Source of the DNA: G958296245 sp965262055
GTDB taxonomy: Bacteria; Chloroflexota; Dehalococcoidia; Lucifugimonadales; G958296245
DNA length: 64,000 bases
NCBI GenBank assembly: GCA_965262055.1
Contig: CBDHEI010000002.1
Location: forward strand, 620,001 to 684,000
Direction: 5' to 3'
Below the pieces are notes generated by a model, which was given only the letters and a program-made list of their open reading frames with translations, was not told where the DNA came from and did no database searches. The position numbers and the translations under genes are program-made. Each line of letters begins with the position of its first letter. Within the stretch, counting starts at the first letter, position 1. Shown piece after piece: positions 8,119 to 16,733 of the stretch.

Positions 8119-9096
8119 ATGAGCACGGCCAACGCCTACGACCTACTGATAATCGGACAGGGGGCCGCAGCCTTCGCCGCCGCGCTGTACGCGGCGCGGT
8201 ACCAGATCAAACCGGCGGTAATCGGGGAGACATTCGGCGGCGAGACGGCCACAGGCGGGATGATTGAGAACTACCCCGGATACCCGGAGATCGACGGCTT
8301 CGACCTGATGTTGAAGTTCCGGGAGCAGGCCGACAAGTACGAGGTGCCCGTGATCGACGACAAGGTAGTGGGCCTGGAGAACGCCGACGGGCACTACACC
8401 GCAACGACCTTCGGCGGGGATACGTACACCGGCGCCAGCGTGCTTCTGGCCGTGGGGAGGGAGCGGCGCAAGCTCGGCCTGGAGCACGAGGAGGAGTGGA
8501 CGGGCAAGGGCGTATCGTTCTGCTCGACCTGCGACGCGCCGCTGCACCGGGGCAACGTGGTGGCCGTGGTGGGAGGCGGGGACGCCGCCATCAAAGGCGC
8601 GGTGCTGCTGACGCGGTACGCGCAGAAAATATACGTCATATACCGCGGGTCTAAGTTCACCCGGCCGGAGCCGGCGAACCTGCGGGCGCTGGCGGAGGTC
8701 GGTAACGCGGAGACGCTGTTCAATACCAACGTCGTTGCCCTGAAGGGCGAGGACGGCCTGTCGGGCATCGTGCTGGACCGGGAATACGAAGGCTCCACGG
8801 AGATTGCGGTGCACGGCATTTTCCTGGAGATAGGCGCCGACCCACGGTCGGAGCTGGCGGTGCAGCTAGGGGTGGACCTGAACGAGCTGGACGAGGTCGT
8901 GGTGGACAGGCGGATGCGCACCAACGTGCCGGGCGTCTTTGCCGCCGGCGACCTGACGGACGCGTCGGGAGAGCTGAAGCAGACGATCACGGCAGCGGCG
9001 CAGGGGGCTCTGGCGGCAGCGAACGCCTACGAGTACGTCACCGAGCACAACGAGGCGTGCAAGTGGCACGCCGCGGCGCTGCCGTCGGACGCGTAG
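8119..9096 (+). CDS. trxB: Thioredoxin reductase-like flavoprotein
   Basis: 325 residues. The N-terminal FAD site is LLIIGQGAAAFAAALYAARY (about 9-28), the redox pair is C135-STC-C138 in FCSTCDAP, and the NADPH site is VVGGGDAAIKGAVLL. A closing VFAAGDLTD binds FAD. This is the layout of low-molecular-weight thioredoxin reductase, which passes electrons from NADPH to thioredoxin. The usual GxGxxG/A of the FAD site is GQGAAA and the usual CATC is CSTC, so a related reductase is possible. It is the last gene of the thrC-cysO cluster; AGGAGG lies 8 bases before its ATG. Confidence 0.82.
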   Translation: MSTANAYDLLIIGQGAAAFAAALYAARYQIKPAVIGETFGGETATGGMIENYPGYPEIDGFDLMLKFREQADKYEVPVIDDKVVGLENADGHYTATTFGGDTYTGASVLLAVGRERRKLGLEHEEEWTGKGVSFCSTCDAPLHRGNVVAVVGGGDAAIKGAVLLTRYAQKIYVIYRGSKFTRPEPANLRALAEVGNAETLFNTNVVALKGEDGLSGIVLDREYEGSTEIAVHGIFLEIGADPRSELAVQLGVDLNELDEVVVDRRMRTNVPGVFAAGDLTDASGELKQTITAAAQGALAAANAYEYVTEHNEACKWHAAALPSDA

Positions 9097-9138
9097 GGGT
9101 GGCCTGCCTTAGGCGCTCTGGAGGCAACGGGTCGCCGC

Positions 9139-10272
9139 TTATAGAAGTCTGGCCTGCGGTGGACTACCGAAGGTGATGAAGCACCCGACGGGGTATGTCT
9201 TGGGTCTGCGCGTACTGTCGTCGCGTTTGCGTACGCTAGCGATTCGCGGACTATCGCCGTATTCCAGATACTTGAGCCCCTCCCTAAGATCCGGTAGCAG
9301 CCACCATCGATGCCAGTCGATCTCATCCTGTATCAGGAGGTCAAAGGAGACTTCTTCTCCCTCATACTTCTGAAACAAATGCTCGCCTATCTCTCTTGGG
9401 TAGTCGCTCTCCATGTCTAGTCCCAAGAACACTGGCTGCGCGGGGTCGATCCTGTCCGTGTAGCGGAACTCTCCCGTTGGCGAGACTTTGCGCATCGCCC
9501 GTTTCATAGCCTCCATCCCCTTAGGGCTACTCGTACCGAAGACCAGATGGTACGCCGTTTGGTTCTGTGCATTGACCATCTCAAAGCTTGTGCCCGTCCA
9601 CCCAATCTCTCGGAGGGCTGCCTCGTATTCACGAACAAGGAAATCAGTGCGCTCACGACCGATCATGTCTAAAGCCGGCCTCCACCTCTGGCCGCCGTAG
9701 AGTTTGTTGGCCGTAACGTGTTTCGAAGGGTCTTGAAGAATCCACTGCACGAACTCGAGGTGGTTCAGGTTGATTAGCACATCCACGCGATCGAACGAAG
9801 CAAGTCTCTTGAGCAACTCCATGGAGAATCCGGCAGGACCAAACGGGTCTATGAATACCAAGGTTGGAGGCATCTGCCGCCCGTGAGCCTCGGCCTCATC
9901 CAATAGGCTTCCTAAGCTTCTCTCAAACTCCCTATGCCTGACTTCGATGTTGAAGGCCTTTGGCCAGGAAGCCTCGCCTACTTTACGTTGAAGATGCCGA
10001 TAGTACCCTGAGGACTTCTCGACAAAGTGGAATTCGATAACCCTGCTATCTATGACAAAGGTCTCAAAGTATTGGTGCCGCTTTACTGCATCTAGCGCTA
10101 TGAGCGGCGACCCTGGCTCGCCGCCTGCATACTCCCCGGGTCCCGCAAAGCCATCGATGTATCGCAGCTTCTTATGTGACCTGCCGAGTATTGGGAACCA
10201 CTCATTCAGGTGATACCGAAGGATTTCGTGCTTCGCCTTCGTGTGCGGCTGGATGGTAGGGAGGGTGGACAT
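9139..10272 (-). CDS. tcmP: Three-Cys-motif partner protein (TcmP family)
   Basis: 377 residues. Near the N-terminus YIDGFAGPGEYAGGEPGSP (38-56), then TLVFIDPFGPAGFS (137-150), are the hallmarks of the TcmP family, whose genes are typically found beside a Gp37/Gp68-like three-cysteine protein. The FAGPG and DPFG motifs sit in a methyltransferase-like fold. The biochemical role is not established as far as I know; a DNA- or RNA-modifying or defence-related task is an inference. It lies 28 bp behind the DUF5131 gene on the same strand, so both are probably one transcript. Confidence 0.85.
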   Translation of the reverse strand: MSTLPTIQPHTKAKHEILRYHLNEWFPILGRSHKKLRYIDGFAGPGEYAGGEPGSPLIALDAVKRHQYFETFVIDSRVIEFHFVEKSSGYYRHLQRKVGEASWPKAFNIEVRHREFERSLGSLLDEAEAHGRQMPPTLVFIDPFGPAGFSMELLKRLASFDRVDVLINLNHLEFVQWILQDPSKHVTANKLYGGQRWRPALDMIGRERTDFLVREYEAALREIGWTGTSFEMVNAQNQTAYHLVFGTSSPKGMEAMKRAMRKVSPTGEFRYTDRIDPAQPVFLGLDMESDYPREIGEHLFQKYEGEEVSFDLLIQDEIDWHRWWLLPDLREGLKYLEYGDSPRIASVRKRDDSTRRPKTYPVGCFITFGSPPQARLL

Positions 10273-10300
10273 CAGGCGGAGTGCTTTGCCGTGGCCAAAC

Positions 10301-11062
10301 TCAGACCCCTAGGGCCAAGACTTTATTCGGAGTCGGGGGTTGAGTTTCAGGCATCTCGTTCCAGATGCGGCCTTCGAGCTCGCGCCCGCCGGCCTTGCTG
10401 TGTCGTCCGCCCCACTGCTTGAAGAAGAACGGTACCCCTGCATCGACGCAGTCGTCACGGATACGTATTGCCCATTCAGGGTTCATTGGCCTCGACTTAT
10501 GCCCACTCTCTCCGCCCACAATCACCCACTGGACATGGTTCAACTGGCCGCGCAGCTCGACCGCCTTGATCAACGGCTCGACCGATAAGAAACGTACCCT
10601 CGCCGGAATCTCTGCCAAGAGAGGGATGCGCCGGTCGGCCCAGTACTGGTTCTCGACCGAGACCCCCGCCCAAACGTGGTCAGGCCAGGCGGAACCTCTG
10701 TCCCACTCCACATACTCCAGCATCCGTTCTGGGCGCTTGGTAAGGACCTGGTATATGTGTCGATCGTATCTAGACATGCGAAGGAAGATTTCCCGGACGA
10801 ACTCGAACGGGACTTTCTCATGGAAGAGATCGCTCATGCTATTGACGAACACTCTCCGTGGCAACTTCCACTTTCCGGGGGCATCAAGCCTATCGTAGTG
10901 GAGGTTGATAGTGGTCTTACCCGGAAGATACGGTCCGCCGCGTTTGAACCTCAACGTAATGCTTTCCGCGTAGCAGTAGGCGCATCCAGGGCTGATCTTC
11001 GTACAGCCCGTGACGGGGTTCCATGTAGCGTCTGTCCACTCTATTGCGCTGTTGTCTGACAT
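10301..11062 (-). CDS. DUF5131 / phage Gp37-Gp68-like three-cysteine protein
   Basis: 253 residues from the ATG at 11062. The N-terminus IEWTDATWNPVTGC, then C20-x6-C27-x2-C30, is the diagnostic three-cysteine motif of this family, which is compared with radical-SAM enzymes though the spacing differs from the usual Cx3Cx2C. VLTKRPERM, WAGVSVENQ, FLSVEPL and VIVGGESG follow in the usual order. The function is unknown; an iron-sulfur cluster is likely. An alternative GTG at 11110 lacks support, and no clear ribosome binding site is seen for either. It is the first gene of a pair with TcmP, a mobile module found in phages and genomic islands. Confidence 0.85.
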   Translation of the reverse strand: MSDNSAIEWTDATWNPVTGCTKISPGCAYCYAESITLRFKRGGPYLPGKTTINLHYDRLDAPGKWKLPRRVFVNSMSDLFHEKVPFEFVREIFLRMSRYDRHIYQVLTKRPERMLEYVEWDRGSAWPDHVWAGVSVENQYWADRRIPLLAEIPARVRFLSVEPLIKAVELRGQLNHVQWVIVGGESGHKSRPMNPEWAIRIRDDCVDAGVPFFFKQWGGRHSKAGGRELEGRIWNEMPETQPPTPNKVLALGV

Positions 11063-11204
11063 GGGAGGTAGAAAGAATGGTAGAACGGTAGTGCGCGCCC
11101 TGTCAAGCACGCCTCAAGGTCTTCCTTTAGCCGCGGCCGCTAATGCCGCTAGCGGGGCATCAAGAAACGGCCTGCTTACTGAGGCACTGAGCAAGGAACG
11201 CAAG

Positions 11205-11254
11205 CGCGCCGCCTCGGAGTCATCGCCCGGCGGTGGGCGATGGGAGGCGGCGCG
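11205..11254. terminator. Long two-part hairpin after the spondin gene
   Basis: CGCGCCGCCTC (11205-11215) pairs with GAGGCGGCGCG (11244-11254), and inside it CATCGCCC (11221-11228) pairs with GGGCGATG (11235-11242). Nineteen base pairs in 50 bases make a very stable structure. It lies 24 bp after the stop of the minus-strand spondin gene, so a terminator or RNA-end protector is likely, though there is no clean U run. Confidence 0.7.
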
Positions 11255-11277
11255 GTTACTTCATTCACCCGTTGTCG

Positions 11278-12720
11278 TTAGCTGTGGATGCTCCTGGTGT
11301 TTCGCTGCCGTATCATCAGGATGGAGCCTCCGAGGAGGGTGAACCCTCCCGCGAGTCCCCCGATCAGAAGCCAGATGGCAGACGGGGCATACCCCCCTGT
11401 GGAGGGCAGCTTAGGCGTGGCAAAAGGCGGCGTGGGAGCGACCACCTCGCGGCCCGCTTCATGCAGAGTCAGCTCTGCCGTGGTATCGGCGGTCCAGCCG
11501 TGGACTTCAGGGTCGAGGTCTGCGCCGCCGGATATGCCCAGGTGCATCGCCCTAGTCCCTTCACCGACCTCTTCCGAAAGCGCCGCGTCACCTCCGCCCA
11601 AGCAGGGTACGGTGGCCGCGGTCTCGTCGTTGTCTTCAGCGCCAGAGTCGAATACCTCCGCAACTACCGAGCCGCCCAGCGCGAACGGCGCGGTCGCCAG
11701 GATGTACGCGTCGTTGGTGCACGCGAACATGCCCACGACCGACACCGAAGCTCCCTCGACTCCGGCTATGTCAGCCGTGAACGAGCCTCCGGGCACGATC
11801 GGCCCGCCGCTGTCCAGTCCGTACACGGACACGACGCCAGGCCTTGCCCGAAGGGTAGCCAGGAGGTCGTCCTGGACACCGCCTTCGGACAGGTCGTCTA
11901 TGCCGTCGAGCTCCGACGGCTCCGTGTAGCTGATGACGTTCACGTTCGGATCGTGGACCACCGCGACCGGCGGCGTTATCGGCTGCCCGCCCGTCAGGTT
12001 CTTCAGGGTCAGGCCCAGCTCCAGCTGCGCCGGTGCCGCGCCGTCTACGCTGGTCAGGAAGAGCTGCATCGCCGGACCGTCCCAGCCGTGCTGCTCGGCG
12101 TTCAGGTCGGCTTCTCCGCCTATTCCCGCGTGATGCGTGATCGACCCCTCGCCGTCTGCGGCGTCTCCACTGGACACGCCCTCTCCGCCCAGGCAGGGCA
12201 CGGTCGCCGCAGTCTCGGCGTTTTCTTCCGTCCCAGCGTCATAGACGCGACCAGACGACATTGCCGGTAGAGAGCCAGCCTCGGGTACGATCAGAGTCCC
12301 GATTGTGATGGCGTCGTTCGTGCACGCCAGCATGGAGATGACGCTGACATGGTCTCCAGGCGAGGCGGAGATGGTTACGGTCGCCTCCTGGCCCGGTGGC
12401 AGGGGCGGTGGGTCCAAGGTGAGCGTGTCTTTCACCCCGGCCACGTCTCTGAGAGAGGCTGCGAGAGCGGCCGGTTGTCCCGACTCGGCCAGCTCCTCCA
12501 GCCCCGCGAGGTCTTCGGCATTTTCCGGCAGCAGGTCGGCGCCGCCGTCGTGCACGACTACTACCGCAGGGGTCAGCGGCTGGCCGCCCGTCACGTTTCG
12601 GACGGTCAGCACGACGTTGCCGGCTTCCTGCGCTTCGGCTCGGTGGTACGTGGTGAGATTGGTGGCCAACATGGCGACTAGCGCCGCTGCAATCAGTATG
12701 AATACTGCCCTACGTGACAT
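11278..12720 (-). CDS. Secreted protein with two spondin domains and an LPSTG sorting signal
   Basis: 480 residues. An N-terminal signal peptide (about 1-30, cleavage likely after AEA) is followed by two related spondin_N-like units (about 36-190 and 225-400). Each has VRNVTGGQPLTP or LKNLTGGQPITP, VVHD, a MxACTND block, an ETAATVPCLGG block and a histidine-rich exit. The C-terminus carries LPSTG (438-442), a hydrophobic helix and a basic tail (RQRNTR), the layout of a sortase substrate. It is probably anchored at the cell surface. Spondin-domain proteins often bind calcium or adhere to surfaces; the role here is unknown. No sortase gene is in the window. Confidence 0.85.
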   Translation of the reverse strand: MSRRAVFILIAAALVAMLATNLTTYHRAEAQEAGNVVLTVRNVTGGQPLTPAVVVVHDGGADLLPENAEDLAGLEELAESGQPAALAASLRDVAGVKDTLTLDPPPLPPGQEATVTISASPGDHVSVISMLACTNDAITIGTLIVPEAGSLPAMSSGRVYDAGTEENAETAATVPCLGGEGVSSGDAADGEGSITHHAGIGGEADLNAEQHGWDGPAMQLFLTSVDGAAPAQLELGLTLKNLTGGQPITPPVAVVHDPNVNVISYTEPSELDGIDDLSEGGVQDDLLATLRARPGVVSVYGLDSGGPIVPGGSFTADIAGVEGASVSVVGMFACTNDAYILATAPFALGGSVVAEVFDSGAEDNDETAATVPCLGGGDAALSEEVGEGTRAMHLGISGGADLDPEVHGWTADTTAELTLHEAGREVVAPTPPFATPKLPSTGGYAPSAIWLLIGGLAGGFTLLGGSILMIRQRNTRSIHS

Positions 12721-12899
12721 GACTCTACCTCCTGATCCAATGTCTTATCCTTTTGCGGATCCACAACACCCTACGAGAAGTACAACGCGTGAACCGTCCA
12801 GGGAGTTACGGAAAAAGAGGAGGAAGGCAGCCTAAGGAGCGCTGAAAACGGCGGCTGGGCTTGGGCCCTAGCTTACGGGGGCGAAGGCGCCCCGGGGTC

Positions 12900-13820
12900 T
12901 CAGATGAGGTGGAATCCGCGGAGGAAGCCGGCCAGCGCCTCTTCCTGCTCGGGGGTGACCCGGTCGACGAGGGGCAGACGGACGGGGCCGCCGGCGAGGC
13001 CGCGCATCTCCATGGCGCGCTTGGTCAGCAGCGTCGAGTAGTTGTCGTCCATGAAGTCGAGGAAGGCGCCGACCTCGCGCATGATCTCCAGCACGCCGGC
13101 GTAGTCGCCCTCAATGCCGGCGCGGTGCATACTCAGCGGGAGCTCCGGCCAGAAGTTGCCGATCATCGAGACGATTCCCTTGCCGCCGACCATGTAGGTG
13201 TACGCGGCCGTGTACTCGCCGCCGCCGCCGATGCAGACGACCTTGTCGCCCAGGCGCCGGAGGTAGCGCTCCGTCTTCATCATATCGAGGCCGGCGTCCT
13301 TGAGGCCCACGACGTTGGGCACCGATCCCAGGAGGTCGGTCAGCTCGTTGGACGTGACGTCGAGGTGGTGCCAGTCGGGCAGGTAGTAGAAGAGGATGCC
13401 GATCTCGGCGGCGTCGTTGATGGCCATCAGGTGGGCCTTGGTGCTCGCGAAGCTGGCGGGGAAGTACGTCGGGGGTGGCACCAGGATGCCGTCCACCCCG
13501 GCGTCGGCGCACCAGCGGGCCATCTCGACGACGTCGCGGGTGGAGTTGCCTCCGCAGCCCGGTACCACCACCGTGTCCGTGCCCTTCGTCTCCTCGAGCA
13601 CCGCGGTAATCACCCGCTGCTGCTCCTCGACGCTCAGGTTGGGGAACTCGCCCGTCGAGCCCAGCGGCGTCAGGTGCGTTATGCCCGATTCGAGGAGGAA
13701 GCGTATGTTGCGGCGCAGGCCGGCCTCGTCGACTTCCAGGTCGGGCGTGTACGGCGTCACCGGGTAGGCATGCACGCCGGGCAGCCGGGACCTTAGCTCT
13801 TCGGGCGTCGGCGCGGCCAT
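12900..13820 (-). CDS. DapA/dihydrodipicolinate synthase-family aldolase
   Basis: 306-residue TIM barrel of the N-acetylneuraminate lyase superfamily. The Schiff-base lysine is K174 in VVGLKDAG, the catalytic tyrosine lies in LFYYLPDW (145-146), and PLGSTGEFPNLS (52-63) matches the GTTGE loop. Such enzymes split or join pyruvate with an aldehyde; the family also contains many sugar-acid dehydratases. It is probably catabolic here, because it is followed by a cupin gene on the same strand and two more family members are in the window. The exact substrate is unknown. Confidence 0.83.
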   Translation of the reverse strand: MAAPTPEELRSRLPGVHAYPVTPYTPDLEVDEAGLRRNIRFLLESGITHLTPLGSTGEFPNLSVEEQQRVITAVLEETKGTDTVVVPGCGGNSTRDVVEMARWCADAGVDGILVPPPTYFPASFASTKAHLMAINDAAEIGILFYYLPDWHHLDVTSNELTDLLGSVPNVVGLKDAGLDMMKTERYLRRLGDKVVCIGGGGEYTAAYTYMVGGKGIVSMIGNFWPELPLSMHRAGIEGDYAGVLEIMREVGAFLDFMDDNYSTLLTKRAMEMRGLAGGPVRLPLVDRVTPEQEEALAGFLRGFHLI

Positions 13821-13821
13821 G

Positions 13822-14661
13822 CTAGCGGTAGCTCGGCGCGACGGCGAAGATCATCGTCGCGGGCTCTGTGGCCTCGTTGATGTAGCGGTGCGGCGTGCCT
13901 GCGGGTATATAGGTCGCGTCGAGGGCATCCATGTCGAAGACCTGCCGGGTCTCCGGCAGGAAGACGTGGGCCTCTCCCTTGGCGACGAAGGCGACCTCGT
14001 CCCCCGGGTGCGTCTCGGGGTCGGAGACCGTGCCGGGCAGCAGCGTGAACGTCCCCATCGTGAGGCGCTCCGTCGATACGAAGAGGGAGACGCGCACCGG
14101 CGACTTGACGCTCTGGATGACGTGCAGCCAGTCCCGGGGAGGCAGCACCTTGATCTCTTCGGTCTGCTTCGCTTCGGATGCGTTCCAGGGCCAGCCGCCC
14201 AGAAGCTCGTATCGGCCGCCCACGGGTGAGTCGAAGTGGGGGGCAGAGCCGCCGAGGGTCTCCGCATCGGTCAGGTCATCGGGCAGGGGGGCGAAGCCGG
14301 CGACGATCAGCACCTGCACGTCGCCGAAGTTGTAGCCGTAGTGGAAGGTGTGGCGCCGGAAGTGGAGCGCTTCTCCCTCGTTGACGACCTGCACCTCTCC
14401 GGTCACCGGATTGTGGAAGGTCAGGCTGCCCTGGAGGATGTAGTAGCCCTCGTCGGCGTCGTAGAAGGACTTGTGCATCTCGGAGTGGGTCCACCTGGCT
14501 CCGGGGGCCAGCGAGAAGAGGGAGACTATCAGCTTGTCGCTGTTGCGGTGGTACCAGTCCACCACGTGGCCGGACTCGTCGTCGCCCCAGATGTAGCGCT
14601 CCACGTCGGCGTGGCGCAGCAGCCGGGGCTCGTAGGTGTACTTGTGCTGTTCGTCAGGCAT
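13822..14661 (-). CDS. Two-domain cupin protein (bicupin)
   Basis: 279 residues with two cupin barrels. The first (about 50-125) has the metal-type pattern THSEMHKSFYDADEGYYILQG and later FRRHTFHYG; the second (about 195-270) has THPGDEVAFVAKGEAHVFLP and YIPAGTPHRY. Metal-binding His/Glu positions are present in both. Bicupins include gentisate dioxygenase-like, oxalate decarboxylase-like and isomerase proteins; no specific match is claimed. It lies 1 base from the start of the DapA-like gene and is transcribed first, so both are one unit. Confidence 0.75.
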   Translation of the reverse strand: MPDEQHKYTYEPRLLRHADVERYIWGDDESGHVVDWYHRNSDKLIVSLFSLAPGARWTHSEMHKSFYDADEGYYILQGSLTFHNPVTGEVQVVNEGEALHFRRHTFHYGYNFGDVQVLIVAGFAPLPDDLTDAETLGGSAPHFDSPVGGRYELLGGWPWNASEAKQTEEIKVLPPRDWLHVIQSVKSPVRVSLFVSTERLTMGTFTLLPGTVSDPETHPGDEVAFVAKGEAHVFLPETRQVFDMDALDATYIPAGTPHRYINEATEPATMIFAVAPSYR

Positions 14662-14808
14662 CCATGGAACCTTTGTCCTGCATTCTCAACACCTCGAAGT
14701 TCGAATCAGGATGCTCCCCCGCCCGAGCGCTCAAGGCGCGATCAAGGGCACCAACTCTGGTTCCCAGGCTTTTCGCATCCGGTCTGCGGTGTTAGTGTGA
14801 TCTAGAGG

Positions 14809-15537
14809 CTAGCTCTCTGGCAGCATCATGACTGTTACGTTCTCCCGCGCTGCGAGGGCCTTCCGGTCGTGGTCAATGTGGGCGCTTATGACCGCCGGGA
14901 GTACAGGGTTTCCGGTGATGTCCGCAAGCAAGGCGGCGCGGCGAACTGCCCGGACGATATCCGAGTCACCAGTGATGATAGAGACCTCGGCGGCGACATG
15001 GACGTCCGCGCCGTCGGGGTTGCGCTTGGCGGCGAATACGAGGTCCAGCTGTAGAATCTCCTGGAACTGGTCTTGGCTTACGAGACCAGCCATCCGGGCG
15101 TCGTCGAGGCGCTCTGCGAATTCGTTGTCGAACCCAGTCTGCGCCCCCTGCAAGACCCTGACTCTGAGAAGGTCAAGATACTGGTCTGCCAACCTGCGGG
15201 CAGCCTTTTCGGCTTTGTACTCGTAGTATGTTCCGAGGCCATTGTCGACTCTACCCGTTAGCCGGTTCACTCCGGTCCTCAGCCGGTCTTGATCCTCTTC
15301 GAGACGGTCAAGGCGTTGGTAGACAAGCCGGAAGTTCTGCTGGGTAGCTACAGTGAAGGCGTCCAGGCTTTTGCCCAAGGCCTCGAAGTTCCGCTGAGTC
15401 GCCTCGATGAAAGCGGCTAGCTGTTCAGGTAGCCGCGCGATCTCCTCTCCCAGGACAAGCCCTCGAATGGTCTCTCTCCATTCCGGGTGTTCCCGGAGTA
15501 CTCGGGCAATGTCGCTTATATCGTTGATAGTAGTCAT
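14809..15537 (-). CDS. Coiled-coil protein with a possible PD-(D/E)XK nuclease-like C-terminus
   Basis: 242 residues from the ATG at 15537 (MTTINDISDIARVL). Residues about 30-100 form a coiled coil with repeats such as AAFIEATQRNFEALGKSLDAFTVATQQNF. The C-terminal half has HVAAEVSIITGDSDIVRAVRRAALL, which resembles the beta-strand with Glu and the following helix of DUF3782-like nuclease folds. That reading is an inference; no active site is confirmed. It lies 17 bp after the stop of the alcohol dehydrogenase gene on the same strand. Confidence 0.6.
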   Translation of the reverse strand: MTTINDISDIARVLREHPEWRETIRGLVLGEEIARLPEQLAAFIEATQRNFEALGKSLDAFTVATQQNFRLVYQRLDRLEEDQDRLRTGVNRLTGRVDNGLGTYYEYKAEKAARRLADQYLDLLRVRVLQGAQTGFDNEFAERLDDARMAGLVSQDQFQEILQLDLVFAAKRNPDGADVHVAAEVSIITGDSDIVRAVRRAALLADITGNPVLPAVISAHIDHDRKALAARENVTVMMLPES

Positions 15538-15554
15538 CGGGACAGAGGCTGGGG

Positions 15555-16649
15555 TCAGTTTGGGTAGACGATGACGCCGCGGCCGTCTTCGCCGGCGGCG
15601 AGGGCGTCGAAGCCCTCGTTGATCTCTTCCAGCGGGTACTCGCGGGTGATGAGGCCGTCGACGTCGATGCGGCCCTTCAGGTAGAGGTCGACGAGCTTGC
15701 CGAAGGTCTCGTGGGGGCTGGCCATGCCGTAGTAGGCGCCGAGGAGCGACTTCTGGTTCCTGATGAAGTCGACCATGTCTATGGGAGCGCCCTCGCCGAG
15801 CGGGCCTAGGCCGATCATCACGCCGGTGCCGCCCTTGCGGACCGACTTGACGGCGTCGGACATCACCTGCGGGCTTCCGAAGGAGTCGAATGCGAGGTCC
15901 ACGCCGCCGCCTGTCAGGTCCCTGATCGCCTCGACGGCGTCGACCTCCCTGGCATTGACCACGTCGGTGGCGCCGAACTTGTAGCTGAACTCCAGCTTGT
16001 GGTCGAAGATGTCGACGGCGATGATCTTGCTCGCGTTGAAGAGACGGGCGCCCTGGATTACGTTGAGGCCGACGCCGCCGCAACCGAAGACGGCGACGGT
16101 CATGCCGACGCGGGCCTCGGGGTTGTTTATCACCGAGCCGACGCCGGTCGTCACGCAGCAGCCGATGAGGGCGGCCACGGGCATCGGCACCTCCTCCGGT
16201 ATGGGGTAGCAGGACTGCTGGGGCATGACGGCGTAGTCGCTGAAGGCGCCCATCTTGTGCATCTGGTGGATGCCCTGCTGGCCGTCGTGGAGGCGCAGGG
16301 TGCCGTCGAACTGGAGAGTCGGCGCGGCCTGGTGGGTCTCGCAGAGCTGCGGCATGCCGGAGCGGCAGACGCGGCAGTGACCGCAGTTGGGGACGAAGGA
16401 GAGGATGCAGCGGTCGCCGGGCTTGACGGTCGTGACGCCCTCGCCGGTCTCTACGACCGTGCCGCCAGCCTCGTGTCCGAGGACGAGCGGGAGCGGCATC
16501 CTGGCGGTGCCGACCATGAAGTGGTGGTCGCTGGCGCAGAGGCCGGCGGCGCCCATCTGGACCAGCACCTCGCCGGACCTGGGCGGCTCCTGATCGAGCT
16601 CACGCACGTCAAGCGGTTGGTGAGGCTCATAGAGTACGGCGGCTTTCAA
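15555..16649 (-). CDS. Zinc-dependent alcohol dehydrogenase, medium-chain family
   Basis: 364 residues. Catalytic zinc ligands C38, H59 and E60 (GLCASDHHF, GHEAGG) and the four structural zinc cysteines C89, C92, C95 and C103 are all present. FGCGGVGLNVIQGA (about 190-203) binds NAD(P). The NAD site and LGPLGEGAPIDM region resemble class III and aryl/benzyl alcohol dehydrogenases. It should oxidise an alcohol to an aldehyde; an aldehyde dehydrogenase gene lies elsewhere at 30019. The start MKAAVLYEP is typical. Confidence 0.88.
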   Translation of the reverse strand: MKAAVLYEPHQPLDVRELDQEPPRSGEVLVQMGAAGLCASDHHFMVGTARMPLPLVLGHEAGGTVVETGEGVTTVKPGDRCILSFVPNCGHCRVCRSGMPQLCETHQAAPTLQFDGTLRLHDGQQGIHQMHKMGAFSDYAVMPQQSCYPIPEEVPMPVAALIGCCVTTGVGSVINNPEARVGMTVAVFGCGGVGLNVIQGARLFNASKIIAVDIFDHKLEFSYKFGATDVVNAREVDAVEAIRDLTGGGVDLAFDSFGSPQVMSDAVKSVRKGGTGVMIGLGPLGEGAPIDMVDFIRNQKSLLGAYYGMASPHETFGKLVDLYLKGRIDVDGLITREYPLEEINEGFDALAAGEDGRGVIVYPN

Positions 16650-16733
16650 CTGGCTGCCCCCTTCAATGCAATGTCCCCCAAAATGCGGCGCGCCCGCTCA
16701 GGGGCGGGCGCGTCCTTATAGGGGCCTGTGACT

